From the NCBI GenBank assembly GCA_964429575.1, contig CAYSCX010000013.1, positions 9,860-73,859 of the forward strand: a DNA stretch of 64,000 bases. The letters are read 5' to 3'. This document shows, piece after piece, positions 1 through 8,547 of the stretch; position 1 is the stretch's first letter; every line of letters starts with the position of its first letter. The DNA comes from CAYSCX01 sp964429575. Its GTDB lineage: Bacteria; Desulfobacterota; Binatia; Binatales; Binataceae. A program made the position numbers and the translations under genes. The notes under the pieces are model-generated. The model searched no databases. It saw only the letters and a list, made by a program, of their open reading frames with translations, and was not told the DNA's origin.

Positions 1-2
1 GA

Positions 3-1004
3 ACCATTCCGGGGCTCGCCCGCACGATTCCCGGCGGCGCGCGCAAACGCGTGCGTTGGTCGGTGAAAAGCCCGGCGATCACCGCCGCGACGTTCGATCA
101 ACCGCTTAGCGTTGCGAAGTGTCTGCCGCTCACCGGTGAATGGACTCTGGTGTGGGCGATTGTCGCAGTCGCCTTCGCGCTGACCGGGCTTGGCGTGATG
201 CCTGCGCTCGCGATGCTCACGCTCGGGCCCATCTGGTCGCTCTACTACGCGTGGCACGCGCCGCTCGAAAAGTGCCACGATGGCTTGAAGTCACGCCTCC
301 TGATCGCGTTCCTCGCATTCACAGGTCCGATGGCACGCTCAATCGAACGCTACAAGACGCGGGTCAGGCTCGCGCGCGACGCCGCATTCGATTCGCCGGC
401 CCGCCAGCGCCCCGCATGGAGCTTCTTCCGCCGTGCTCTGCGTCTCGCCTACTGGAACCAGACCCATGTGACGCGCGAGAGCCTGCTCGACCGCGTGATC
501 AAGGCTGCGTCGCGCGCAGGGTACGCGGCGCTCGTCGACCAGGGTTGGAACGATTACGACCTCGAGATTCGCCCCAATCCGTGGGTCAAGCTTCAGTTGA
601 AAACCGCGGACGAGGAGCACGAAGGCGCGCGGCTCAAGAATCATGTCGTCGCGCGCGTGAGACTCACCATGTTGAGCAAGATGGGCCTGATGACCGGCGC
701 GATGGTGACCGTCGGGTGCGCGGCGATGCGCCTGCCGCTGCCCGCCGCCGCGACCACGGCTGCAACCGTTGTCGGCGCCGCGTACGTCTTGATGCAGACG
801 ATGGCGGCGGCGCGCTGGGCCTACCGCGCCATCGAGCAGGGCGCATCGGAGCTCGAGCTGGTTCCGCTCGGCAAGCCCACCCGCCAGTGGCGGCGTACGC
901 AGGCGGCCGGAGCGACGGTCACAGCTCCGCGTCCCGCGCTTGCGGCACAGGATTTCGCAGCGCAGCGCGCCGCGTCCGAGCCTGACGCCGGCGCTCAGCC
1001 CTGA
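3..1004 (+). CDS. C-terminal part of a membrane protein, probably a family 2 glycosyltransferase (partial)
   Basis: The reading frame is open to the left edge of the window, so the N-terminus is missing; a GTG at 51 is only an internal in-frame codon. About 333 residues are visible. They contain a long hydrophobic double segment (LVWAIVAVAFALTGLGVM and the following stretch), a second one (LLIAFLAFTGPM), a soluble Trp/Arg-rich stretch and two more hydrophobic segments near the C-terminus. The order of membrane helices followed by a GPMARSIERYK stretch resembles the tail of processive family 2 glycosyltransferases, but the catalytic domain lies outside the window, so the call is inference. It is convergent with, and overlaps by 10 bp, the MerR gene on the other strand. 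Confidence 0.45.
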   Translation, partial: TIPGLARTIPGGARKRVRWSVKSPAITAATFDQPLSVAKCLPLTGEWTLVWAIVAVAFALTGLGVMPALAMLTLGPIWSLYYAWHAPLEKCHDGLKSRLLIAFLAFTGPMARSIERYKTRVRLARDAAFDSPARQRPAWSFFRRALRLAYWNQTHVTRESLLDRVIKAASRAGYAALVDQGWNDYDLEIRPNPWVKLQLKTADEEHEGARLKNHVVARVRLTMLSKMGLMTGAMVTVGCAAMRLPLPAAATTAATVVGAAYVLMQTMAAARWAYRAIEQGASELELVPLGKPTRQWRRTQAAGATVTAPRPALAAQDFAAQRAASEPDAGAQP

Positions 1005-1462
1005 AGAATCTTCCTTAGCTCGCGGAGGTCGCGGCGCACCTCGGAAAGCACCCGCCGCACGCCGCTATCCATTCCTGACGCGCGCCCCGGTGCGGATTCT
1101 CCACCGCTCTCGCGGCGCGCACGCGCGGCAACCACGCCAAGGTGCGACGCGTCCAATCCGAACTCACGGATATATTTGTTTGCGCCGGCAATCGTGAAGC
1201 CCTCCTCGTGCAGCAGGCGTTTGATTAGGCGCAACGCCTCGACATCCTTCTCATGGTAGAAGCGATGTCGCGACCGCGTGTGCTCCGGGCGCAGCACCGC
1301 AAACTGGGTCTCCCAAAATCGCAGCACATAGGTCTCGACGCCGAGCAGGTTGGCGGCCTCGCCGATCTTGAGTCCGCGCTCCGGTATCGACGCCGGCGCG
1401 CTTGGCGGCCCGGACTTCCGCGGACGTCGGGAACGTACCGCCCGGCGATTGTTTCGGGTCAT
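995..1462 (-). CDS. MerR-family transcriptional regulator
   Basis: 155 aa. A basic 30-residue N-terminal tail is followed by a MerR-type winged helix (LKIGEAANLLGVETYVLRFW, then RHRFYHEKDVEALRLIKRLL at about residues 31-85). A short linker ends in a helical, probably dimerising C-terminus (VRRVLSEVRRDLRELRKIL). No metal-binding cysteines or effector domain are visible, as expected for the small MerR proteins found next to ihfA in many proteobacteria. Its ATG overlaps the ihfA stop by 4 bp, so it is the last gene of the pheS-pheT-ihfA unit and is probably translationally coupled. Its target is unknown. Confidence 0.85.
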   Translation of the reverse strand: MTRNNRRAVRSRRPRKSGPPSAPASIPERGLKIGEAANLLGVETYVLRFWETQFAVLRPEHTRSRHRFYHEKDVEALRLIKRLLHEEGFTIAGANKYIREFGLDASHLGVVAARARRESGGESAPGRASGMDSGVRRVLSEVRRDLRELRKILQG

Positions 1463-1752
1463 GAGCGAGAGCGGTTGCCGTTGTCGACGTCGGTTTTGAG
1501 GACTTGACTGGGCTTGAATGAGAGCACCCTTCGCGAGTCGATCATGATGGGTGCGCCGGTCTGCGGGTTGCGGCCGCGGCGCGCGTTTTTCTCGTTCACA
1601 GCGAAGGTGCCGAAGCCGGAGATTTTCACTTTCTCGCCGTCACGCAGCTTCTCGCGAATGATCGAGAATATCTCCTCAACAACTTTGCTCGCCTCCTTCT
1701 TGGAGGTGCGTACCCGCTCGTAGATCAAATCCACGAGGTCGGCTTTGGTCAT
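1459..1752 (-). CDS. ihfA: Integration host factor alpha subunit / HU-family DNA-bending protein
   Basis: 97 aa, the normal length for the HU/IHF family. It begins MTKADLVDLIYERV and carries the family signature GFGTFAVNEKNARRGRNPQT, including the RxGRNPxTG beta-arm segment that inserts into the DNA minor groove. The C-terminal helix region (RRVLSFKPSQVLK) is also typical. The position directly after pheT is the classical one for ihfA, which favours IHF-alpha over plain HU. It probably bends DNA in nucleoid organisation and at sigma-54-type promoters. It lies 44 bp downstream of pheT and overlaps the merR gene by 4 bp. Confidence 0.9.
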   Translation of the reverse strand: MTKADLVDLIYERVRTSKKEASKVVEEIFSIIREKLRDGEKVKISGFGTFAVNEKNARRGRNPQTGAPIMIDSRRVLSFKPSQVLKTDVDNGNRSRS

Positions 1753-1796
1753 GCTTGGCGGCGTAGCTTCCCCCGAACGGTCGTGGTCAGCACGCT

Positions 1797-4208
1797 CTAT
1801 TGCCGCAACTCCGCCCCCAGCCGCGCGCCGAGCTGCTCGACGATGAGCGCTTGCGCACGATTGACCTCCTCATCCCTCAGCGTGCGATCTTTCCCCCTGA
1901 ACCTAAGAGCCAACGCGACACTCTTCTTTCCGGCGGTTATCGTCCCGCCTTCATAAACATCGAACACCTCGACAGCCTCGAGCAGCGCAGGTGCGACGTC
2001 GCGAATTGCTCGCACGATCTCGTCCGCAGGAAAATCACGATCGATTACCAGAGCCAGATCACGCCGAACTGATGGGAACCTGGGAGGGGGCTCGATCGCC
2101 TTGCGCGGCGAGAAACCATAAGAAATGAGTTTTCCTATGTCAAGTTCGCACAACCCGCATGCATCGTCCAACTCAAGCCGCAGTGCTTCGGACGGATGCA
2201 ATTCGCCGAGGTAGCCGAGCGGTTGCGAATCGAGAACGATTCTGGCCGTGCGGCCGGGGTGCAGGAACGCCAGCGTGCCGCCAGCGTGCGCCTCGAACTT
2301 CACGCGCCCGCTGATGCCCAACGTCTCGAAGTAGTCTTCAAGTACTCCCTTGAGCGTAAAGAAGCCCGCCTTGAGCGGATTCTCGCCCACTGCCGCTCGC
2401 GCGTATGCGCCGTAGCTAAGCATAGCGATACGCTGGTCCTCGCGCGCCATGTCCCCGTGCTTCGTGAACACCTTGCCTATCTCGAATGCGTGCAGCGCCG
2501 TCGCCTCGCGGTTCAGGTTGAAGCGCAATGCGGTGAGCAGGCCGGGAACCAGGCTTCGGCGCAGCTCGCTCAGCTCCATCGAAAGCGGATTTTCGACCAC
2601 CACCGCCGCGCCCTCGCCGCCGCCCGGAAAGCGCCGATTGTCGGCGGGTGGAATGAACGCGATGGTTGTCATTTCGGTGAGTCCGCAGCCGAGCATTACT
2701 TCGCGCGTCGCGCGCGCGATCTCGCGTTCGCGGTTGGGTTGCTGATACGCCGTATTTTTCAGCGGCGTGATCGCCGGAATTTCCGCGAGGCCTGAAAGAC
2801 GCGCAACTTCTTCGGCCAGGTCCGCTGGCTCATTCAAGTCGGGTCGAAAGGACGGCGGCACAACCTTGAACATGCCGTTTCCCGCGCGCGCGACCTTTGC
2901 GCCCAGCGATTTCAAACGCAGTGTCGCGAGCGGGGCGGGAATCTCCGCCCCCAGCAGCGACCGCATCCACTTCAGATCGAGGCTGATTTCGCGCGGAGCC
3001 GCTTTGCGCGGCTCATGGTCGCCAATCGCGCCTGCCTCGCGCCCGCCGGCGATCTCGCGAATAATCTGCGCGACGCGAACCAGCGCGGCGACCTGCCCGT
3101 CGCGATCGATCGCGCGCTCGAACCGATAGCTCGCCTCGCTGCGCAGCCCCAGCCGTCGCGACGTACGCGCGATGGTCATCGGCTCGAAGTACGCACTTTC
3201 GAGCAGGATGGTGGTTGCCGCTTCGCTGACCTCCGAGTTGAGCCCGCCCATGATACCCGCGATTGCGAGCGGTTTTTCGGGGTCGGCAATCAGCAGATCA
3301 TCGGGACGAAGTTCGCGCGTCACGTTGTCGAGCGTCACGAACTGGCGGTCGTCGCCGGCGCGCCGAACGATGATGCGGCGGCTCGCAATACGCTCAAGGT
3401 CGAATGCGTGCAGCGGCTGCCCGCGCTCGAGCATCACGTAGTTGGTCGCGTCGACCACGTTGTTGAGCGCGCGCATCGCGCAAAGCTCGAGCCTGCGCCG
3501 CACCCACATCGGTGAGGGGCCAATCTTGATGCGCGACATCACCAGCCCCACATATCGCGGACAGAGGTCCGGTGCCGCCATGTCGACTGAAAAAGCGAGC
3601 GCAGGATCGGCGCTGCGTGTGATCGGCGGTTTGAGCCGCGGCAATTTCAGCTTCAAGCCAAACACCGCCGCGACCTCGCGCGCGAGGCCGAGTACCGATG
3701 CGCAGTCTCCACGGTTGGGCGCAATCGCCACGTCGAACACGGTGTCATCGAGCCCCATATACTCCGCGACGTCCGCACCAAGCGGCGCGTCATCGGGCAG
3801 TGTGATGATTCCGCCATGCTGGTCGGAGAGGCCCAATTCGCGCTCGGAGCAAAGCATTCCCTGCGAAGTGACTCCGCGAATCGTTGCGGCTTCGAGCGCA
3901 GGCGCATCGCCGAGCTTCGCTCCGACCGCCGCGAAAGCGCCCATCATCCCCGCGCGTACGTTCGGGGCGCCGCACACCACTTTGTACAAAGCGCCCGCGC
4001 CCGCATCGACCTCGCACAGGCTCAGCCGGTCGGCATTCGGATGCTTCTCGACGTTCAGCACCTTTCCAACGGTCACTCCGGAAAATGCGGGCTTCAGCCG
4101 TTCCACCGATTCGATCTCGAGGCCGGCGACCGTAACCCGGTTGGCGATCTCGCCGGGGTCCGCCTCGATCGCGACGAACTCCCGAAGCCACGAGAGCGGG
4201 AGTTTCAC
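1797..4208 (-). CDS. pheT: Phenylalanyl-tRNA synthetase beta subunit
   Basis: 803 aa, full length for a bacterial PheT. Domains in order: N-terminal structural part and EMAP-II-like tRNA-binding OB fold (VGKVLNVEKHPNADRLSLCEV, about residues 47-68, with VVCGAPNVRAG); the B3/4 editing region (RRLELCAMRALNNVVDATNY); the B5 domain (around RFERAIDRDG and the later LKWMRSLLGAEIP); the catalytic-like core; and the C-terminal anticodon-binding FDX-ACB domain (PPPRFPSVRRDLALVIDRDFP). It forms the alpha2beta2 enzyme with PheS that charges tRNA-Phe. It overlaps pheS by 4 bp, so the two subunits are translationally coupled. Nothing unusual was seen. Confidence 0.97.
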   Translation of the reverse strand: MKLPLSWLREFVAIEADPGEIANRVTVAGLEIESVERLKPAFSGVTVGKVLNVEKHPNADRLSLCEVDAGAGALYKVVCGAPNVRAGMMGAFAAVGAKLGDAPALEAATIRGVTSQGMLCSERELGLSDQHGGIITLPDDAPLGADVAEYMGLDDTVFDVAIAPNRGDCASVLGLAREVAAVFGLKLKLPRLKPPITRSADPALAFSVDMAAPDLCPRYVGLVMSRIKIGPSPMWVRRRLELCAMRALNNVVDATNYVMLERGQPLHAFDLERIASRRIIVRRAGDDRQFVTLDNVTRELRPDDLLIADPEKPLAIAGIMGGLNSEVSEAATTILLESAYFEPMTIARTSRRLGLRSEASYRFERAIDRDGQVAALVRVAQIIREIAGGREAGAIGDHEPRKAAPREISLDLKWMRSLLGAEIPAPLATLRLKSLGAKVARAGNGMFKVVPPSFRPDLNEPADLAEEVARLSGLAEIPAITPLKNTAYQQPNREREIARATREVMLGCGLTEMTTIAFIPPADNRRFPGGGEGAAVVVENPLSMELSELRRSLVPGLLTALRFNLNREATALHAFEIGKVFTKHGDMAREDQRIAMLSYGAYARAAVGENPLKAGFFTLKGVLEDYFETLGISGRVKFEAHAGGTLAFLHPGRTARIVLDSQPLGYLGELHPSEALRLELDDACGLCELDIGKLISYGFSPRKAIEPPPRFPSVRRDLALVIDRDFPADEIVRAIRDVAPALLEAVEVFDVYEGGTITAGKKSVALALRFRGKDRTLRDEEVNRAQALIVEQLGARLGAELRQ

Positions 4209-5263
4209 GTCTCACCTCCGCCTGCGAGCGCGGGAAACTGCGCGAGGTAGCGCAGGTCATTCTCGAAGAAGAGCCGCATGTCCTCGGCCCCGAGCTTGAG
4301 CAGCGCAGGCCGTTCGACCCCAAAACCAAACGCGAAGCCCTGATACTCGGCCGGGTCGAGCTTCACCGCTCGAAGCACGTTTGGGTGAATCATTCCGCAG
4401 CCGAGAATCTCGGTCCATCCGGACTGCTTGCAGACGCGGCACCCCTTGCCGCCGCAGAGCAAGCAGTGAATGTCCACTTCCGCGCTCGGCTCCGTGAACG
4501 GAAAGAAGCTCGCGCGGAAGCGCACGCCCGTCTCGGGGCCGTAAAACGCGCGCAGGAACTCGGTAAGCACGCCCTTTAGGTGCGCCATCGTGACCAGGCC
4601 CGCGCGATCCACCATGAATCCTTCAATCTGCGTGAACATTGGCGAGGCGCGCACGCTCAGCTCGTCGCGTCGATAGCAGCGTCCCGGGCACACCACCGCC
4701 AGCGGAGGCTTGCGCTGCTCCATGATTCGAATCTGGCCGTTCGACGTGTGTGTGCGCAGAAGCATCCCGCCGCCCACAAAGAACGTGTCCTGCATCTCGC
4801 GCGCAGGGTGGTCGGGCGGGAAGTTGAGCGCCTCGAAGTTGTGAAAGTCGTCTTCGAGGTCCGGAGTGTACGCCACTTCGAACCCCAGTGCACCAAAAAT
4901 GTCAAGCATTCGCTCGGTAATTTGCGTGATCGGATGGATTCGGCCGCGCGGGATGCGCGCCCCCGGGAGTGTGACGTCGAGCTTCGCGGCGCCCAGCGCC
5001 CGTTCAAGTCCTTGGCCCCTCGCCGCGTCCTTGAGCGTCTCAATGCGCGCCTCGAGTTCGCGCTTGATCCGATTGACCAACTGGCCGATGGCGGGGCGTT
5101 CGTCCTGCGGGAGCTCGCGCATGCGGCGCATGATCTCGGTGAGTTCGCCGGTGCGTCCGAGCACCCGCACGCGGACATTCTCGATGGCGGCGTCGCCGGC
5201 GCCGTCCGCGAGTTCCGTGCTCGCCCGCGCTCTGATCTGTTCGATCTCGTCCCTAAGCGTCAC
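4205..5263 (-). CDS. pheS: Phenylalanyl-tRNA synthetase alpha subunit
   Basis: 352 aa, the normal length. An N-terminal coiled-coil tRNA-binding region (about residues 1-85) precedes the class II catalytic core. Motif 1 surroundings include GRIHPITQITERMLDIFGAL; motif 2 is represented by PGRCYRRDELSVRASPMFTQ; motif 3 is FGFGVERPALLKLG. The loop CLLCGGKGCRVCKQSGW contains four cysteines, common in bacterial PheS. The start is GTG at 5263, preceded at about 12 nt by GGAGG. It lies downstream of a hairpin terminator that separates it from rplT, so it can be expressed at a level different from the ribosomal genes upstream. Confidence 0.97.
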   Translation of the reverse strand: MTLRDEIEQIRARASTELADGAGDAAIENVRVRVLGRTGELTEIMRRMRELPQDERPAIGQLVNRIKRELEARIETLKDAARGQGLERALGAAKLDVTLPGARIPRGRIHPITQITERMLDIFGALGFEVAYTPDLEDDFHNFEALNFPPDHPAREMQDTFFVGGGMLLRTHTSNGQIRIMEQRKPPLAVVCPGRCYRRDELSVRASPMFTQIEGFMVDRAGLVTMAHLKGVLTEFLRAFYGPETGVRFRASFFPFTEPSAEVDIHCLLCGGKGCRVCKQSGWTEILGCGMIHPNVLRAVKLDPAEYQGFAFGFGVERPALLKLGAEDMRLFFENDLRYLAQFPALAGGGET

Positions 5264-5301
5264 AGCCCCGGCGATCCTCCTTCACGTGTTGAGCCGGAAA
5301 C

Positions 5302-5330
5302 AAAAAAACCATGTGGTTGCCCACATGGTT
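5302..5330 (-). terminator. Intrinsic terminator or attenuator between rplT and pheS
   Basis: Read on the minus strand, a perfect 10-bp stem AACCATGTGG / CCACATGGTT encloses a GCAA loop, which fits the stable GNRA tetraloop class. Five further T residues and TG follow the stem. It starts only about 33 bp after the rplT stop and ends about 40 bp before the pheS start. There is no room for a phenylalanine-rich leader peptide between rplT and the hairpin, so a pheM-like attenuator is not evident; partial termination of the upstream operon is the simpler reading. Confidence 0.8.
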
Positions 5331-5363
5331 AATCAGGTGCGCGGCCTTTGAGTGCGATCGGCG

Positions 5364-5729
5364 TCAGGCAGCCGGGATGCCGAGCGCGCTCTTGGCGGTG
5401 CGCACCATCTCACCAAATAATCCGTCGCGATCCATTGCGAGCACCGCGAGTTGTTTGCGATCCAGTTCCACGCCGGCCTTCTTGAGTCCATCGATTAGCC
5501 GGCTATAGCTGAGGTCGTGCTCGCGGGCGAGCGCATTGATTCGCGTGATCCAGAGCGCGCGAAAGTTGCGCTTCTTCTGTTTGCGGTCGCGGTAAGAGTA
5601 GGTGAGGCCCTTCTCCAGCGTGCTCCGCGCCTGCTTAAACAGCGAGCGCCCGCCGACGAAGCCCTTCGCGTGCTTCAGAATCCGCTTGTGTCTGCGGCGG
5701 GCCTTGGGACCGCCTTTAGTTCGGGGCAT
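5364..5729 (-). CDS. rplT: 50S ribosomal protein L20
   Basis: 121 aa, full length. It is very basic, with the family start MPRTKGGPKARRRHKRILKHAKGF slightly varied and the conserved QKKRNFRALWITRINALARE and SRLIDGLKKAGVELDRKQLA stretches. It binds 23S rRNA early in large-subunit assembly. It lies 35 bp after rpmI in the standard infC-rpmI-rplT order, in which L20 is known in other bacteria to repress its own operon. No obvious pseudoknot operator was searched for here. Confidence 0.97.
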   Translation of the reverse strand: MPRTKGGPKARRRHKRILKHAKGFVGGRSLFKQARSTLEKGLTYSYRDRKQKKRNFRALWITRINALAREHDLSYSRLIDGLKKAGVELDRKQLAVLAMDRDGLFGEMVRTAKSALGIPAA

Positions 5730-5764
5730 TGCGCGTCAGTCCTTCCTGATTGGCCGCTCGTCGA

Positions 5765-5965
5765 TTACCAGCCGTATGGCAGCAGCCGGTGAATCGCTTC
5801 GCCGTCAGTCCGGTTGAGGACGCCCGCCGCACGGAGTCTGCGACGGCGCGTCGCGCCCTTATGGGTAAACTTGTGCCGCGCGTTGGCTTTCTTGTGCTTC
5901 ACCTTGCCGGTCTTGGTGAAGCGAAAGCGCTTGGCGGCGCCGCGGTTGGATTTCATCTTCGGCAT
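5765..5965 (-). CDS. rpmI: 50S ribosomal protein L35
   Basis: 66 aa, typical length. It carries the family start MPKMKSNRGAAKRFRFTKTG followed by KHKKANARHKFTHKGATRRRRLR, rich in Lys/Arg and conserved across bacteria. The end, with HRLLPYGW, is also typical. It is placed 12 bp after infC and 35 bp before rplT on the same strand, so it is co-transcribed with both. Confidence 0.96.
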   Translation of the reverse strand: MPKMKSNRGAAKRFRFTKTGKVKHKKANARHKFTHKGATRRRRLRAAGVLNRTDGEAIHRLLPYGW

Positions 5966-5977
5966 CGTGAATATCCG

Positions 5978-6511
5978 TTAGCGCGGCGTCAGCAGCACCG
6001 ACATGTTGCGTCCTTCCATGCGGGCCGAACCCTCGGCCTGCGACACGTCGGTGACCTGCGCCAGGATCCTTTCGAGCAGGTTGCGCCCGAGTTCCGGGCG
6101 GGTGACCTCACGGCCGCGAAACGAAATCGAGACCTTAACACGCTGCCCTTCGCCGATAAAGCGCCTAATGTGCTTGACCTTGAAATCGACGTCGTGCGGC
6201 GCGGTACGCGCGCCCATCTTCACTTCCTTGACGCCGGAGGCGGTGTGCTTGCGCTGATCGTGCGCCTTCTTTTTTGCAGCATACCGGAACTTGTCGAAAT
6301 TGATGACGCGGCAGACCGGCGGACTTGCGTTGGGCGCAACTTCGACCAGGTCCAGCCCGCGCGTCTCGGCGATCTTGAGCGCTTCGCGCAGCGGGACGAC
6401 CCCGACCTGTGTGCCGTCCGAGTCAATGACGCGGACCTCGGCGGCTCGGATGAACTGGTTCACGCGAACCGTGGGTTCTCTCGATGGTGGAGTTCTAAAA
6501 TCGCGGCGAAT
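5978..6511 (-). CDS. infC: Translation initiation factor IF-3 (predicted ATT start)
   Basis: The body is unmistakable IF-3: RVNQFIRAAEVRVIDSDGTQ, VEVAPNASPPVCRVINFDKF, and the C-terminal KHTASGVKEVKMGARTAPHD region with RHIRRFIGEGQRVKVSISFRG split over the family motifs. An in-frame GTG at 6463 gives 161 aa but has no ribosome binding site. Sixteen codons upstream, an ATT at 6511-6509 sits 6 nt after a perfect AGGAGG (6523-6518) and extends the protein by MRRDFRTPPSREPTVR to 177 aa, the normal family length. An ATT start is the known hallmark of infC in E. coli, where IF-3 represses its own translation through it. The ATT start here is inference from the ribosome binding site and the homologous practice. 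Confidence 0.93.
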   Translation of the reverse strand: MRRDFRTPPSREPTVRVNQFIRAAEVRVIDSDGTQVGVVPLREALKIAETRGLDLVEVAPNASPPVCRVINFDKFRYAAKKKAHDQRKHTASGVKEVKMGARTAPHDVDFKVKHIRRFIGEGQRVKVSISFRGREVTRPELGRNLLERILAQVTDVSQAEGSARMEGRNMSVLLTPR

Positions 6512-6523
6512 AAGACACCTCCT
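6509..6523 (-). promoter_or_regulatory. infC ribosome binding site with ATT initiation codon
   Basis: On the minus strand AGGAGG (6523-6518), a 6-nt spacer and ATT (6511-6509) lie in frame with IF-3. The next ATG or GTG in frame is 48 nt further in and has no comparable Shine-Dalgarno sequence. In other bacteria IF-3 rejects non-AUG starts, so this arrangement should give autogenous repression. Confidence 0.75.
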
Positions 6524-6559
6524 GTCGCGCCGTGCGGCGCGCCCTTGTCACGATTGCGT

Positions 6560-8473
6560 TCACGACGGTATCGGCTCGCTCTTGAGCAGCCGCATCAGTT
6601 CTTCGATGGACATCGTTTCGCTCTTGGCGCCGCGGAGCCTGCGCAGTGAGACCGTGCGCGCAGCCGCTTCGCGTTCGCCGGCCACGATCATGTACGGGAC
6701 CTTGGCGATTTCGGCCTCGCGCACCTTGAAGCCGAGCTTCTCGTTGCGCAGGTCGGCGGTCGCGCGATAGCCGTCGCGCTTGAGACCGTCGGCCAGCTCC
6801 TTGGCGAAATCCTCGACCTTTTCACTGAGCGCGAGCACCCGCACTTGCTCCGGCGCTAACCAAAACGGCAGCACGCCGCCGGTGTGCTCGATGAGCACAG
6901 CGATGAAGCGTTCCAGCGAACCAAGGATCGCGCGGTGAATCATCACCGGACGTTCCTCGGCGCCGGCGCTCGTGGTGTAGGCCAGTTTGAAGCGTTCGGG
7001 CAGGTTGTAATCGACTTGGATCGTCGCCAACTGCCACTTCCGCTTCAGCGCGTCGGGCACATAGAACTCGATCTTCGGGCCGTAGAATGCGCCTTCCTTC
7101 GGATTGATCGTGTATTCAAACCCGCTTTGCGTCAGCGCATTTCCAAGCGCGGCCTCGGCGTCGCGCCACTGCTCCTCGGCGCCGAGATGTTCGTCGGGCA
7201 TCGTCGCGAGCTTGAACTCGAGCTGCTCGAAGCCGAGCGCGCCGTAAACTTCGCGCACCATGCGCAGGTTCGCCTCGACCTCATTCTCAATCTGATCTGG
7301 CGTGCAGAAAATGTGCGCATCGTCCTGCGACATCGAGCGCACCCGCTGAAGTCCGTGCAGCACGCCCGAGCGTTCATTGCGGTGCAGCCGGCCGAAATCA
7401 GCGAGACGCATCGGCAGGTCGCGGTACGAGCGCTTCTCCGAGGCGTAGATCACAGTATGCCCGGGGCAGTTCATCGGCTTGAACGCATAGTCGAGCTCGC
7501 CGGTCTTCGACTCGCTCTCCGCGGTCAGGAACATGTCCGGACGGAAATACGCCCAGTGGCCCGAGGTCTCCCACAGCTCCTTCTTGAAGACTTCCGGCGT
7601 GATGACTTCGTCGAAACCGTAGCGGCGGTACAGGCGGCGGATGTAATCAACCAACTCGTTGTAAATGACCGCGCCGCGCGGCAGGAAAAACGGACAGCCC
7701 GGCGTTACCGGATCAAAGATGTAAAGCCCCATCTCGCGGCCGAGTTTGCGATGGTCGCGCTGGCGGGCGAGCTCGACGAGTTTCAGGTGCTCGTCGAGCG
7801 CATCTTTGGTTGCCCACGCCGTTCCGTAGATGCGCGAGAGCATCGCGTTGCGCGCATCTCCGCGCCAATACGCGCCGGCGACCGAGGTCAGCTTGAACGC
7901 GCGCAGATAGCCAGTCGAAGGAACGTGCGGACCGCGGCAGAGGTCCATCCATTCGCCCTGGTGGTAAATCGAGACGACATCGTCGGGGATGCCCGCGATG
8001 ATCTCGACTTTGTAGTGCTCACCGAGCGCGCGGAACTTTTCGATGGCCTCTGCACGCGGAACTTCGGTGCGTTCGATGCGCAGGTTAGCCTTCGCGATCT
8101 CGCGCATCTTTGCTTCGATCTTGGGCAAGTCGTCGGGCGTGAATGGGCGCGAGGGTGCGAAGTCGTAAAAGAATCCGTCCTCGATGACCGGGCCGATCGT
8201 GACTTGAGTGCCGGGGAACAACGCCTGCACCGCCATCGCCATCAAGTGCGCGGTCGAATGGCGAATCACTTCGAGACCGTCGCGACTCTCGGCGTGGACG
8301 GGCTCGACGCTGGCGTCTTCAGTGAGCGCGCGGCTCAAGTCAACCAGCTTGCCGTTGACGCGCGCTGCCACGATGTCGCGGGTGCGCGCGCCGTCGAGCA
8401 ATTGATCGACACGCGTGCCGCGTGCGACTGCGCGCGTCTGGCCGCCGAGCGTTACCTTAAGCTCGGCGGTCAT
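6560..8473 (-). CDS. thrS: Threonyl-tRNA synthetase
   Basis: 637 aa, full length. Domains in order: TGS (about residues 1-65), the editing domain with the HxxxH-type motif (RHSTAHLMAMAVQALFPGT) and its later DLCRGPHVPSTG cysteine/histidine motif, the class II core (motif 2 LHRNERSGVLHGLQRVR, with the zinc ligands in MNCPGH and later His residues; motif 3 MIHRAILGSLERF), and a C-terminal anticodon-binding domain (VRVLALSEKVEDFAKELAD). The gene is 48 bp upstream of the predicted infC start and follows tRNA-Val. No strong Shine-Dalgarno is visible before its ATG. Confidence 0.97.
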   Translation of the reverse strand: MTAELKVTLGGQTRAVARGTRVDQLLDGARTRDIVAARVNGKLVDLSRALTEDASVEPVHAESRDGLEVIRHSTAHLMAMAVQALFPGTQVTIGPVIEDGFFYDFAPSRPFTPDDLPKIEAKMREIAKANLRIERTEVPRAEAIEKFRALGEHYKVEIIAGIPDDVVSIYHQGEWMDLCRGPHVPSTGYLRAFKLTSVAGAYWRGDARNAMLSRIYGTAWATKDALDEHLKLVELARQRDHRKLGREMGLYIFDPVTPGCPFFLPRGAVIYNELVDYIRRLYRRYGFDEVITPEVFKKELWETSGHWAYFRPDMFLTAESESKTGELDYAFKPMNCPGHTVIYASEKRSYRDLPMRLADFGRLHRNERSGVLHGLQRVRSMSQDDAHIFCTPDQIENEVEANLRMVREVYGALGFEQLEFKLATMPDEHLGAEEQWRDAEAALGNALTQSGFEYTINPKEGAFYGPKIEFYVPDALKRKWQLATIQVDYNLPERFKLAYTTSAGAEERPVMIHRAILGSLERFIAVLIEHTGGVLPFWLAPEQVRVLALSEKVEDFAKELADGLKRDGYRATADLRNEKLGFKVREAEIAKVPYMIVAGEREAAARTVSLRRLRGAKSETMSIEELMRLLKSEPIPS

Positions 8474-8547
8474 GAGGAGCCGGTTCTTGAAATGCGCGAG
8501 AAGGGCACTGCCTCGTAAGACATCGAATAGGCGCGGCTAGCGGGACT

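Noticed and set aside
5264..5363. Phe T-box or pheM-like leader peptide before pheS
   Set aside because: Only about 33 bp lie between rplT and the hairpin; there is no Phe-codon run and no T-box specifier stem.
6884..8518. 544-codon frame antisense to thrS (and similar long antisense frames opposite ctpA, pheT and dnaK)
   Set aside because: They mirror the GC-rich third positions of the real genes, carry no domain signature and lack ribosome binding sites.
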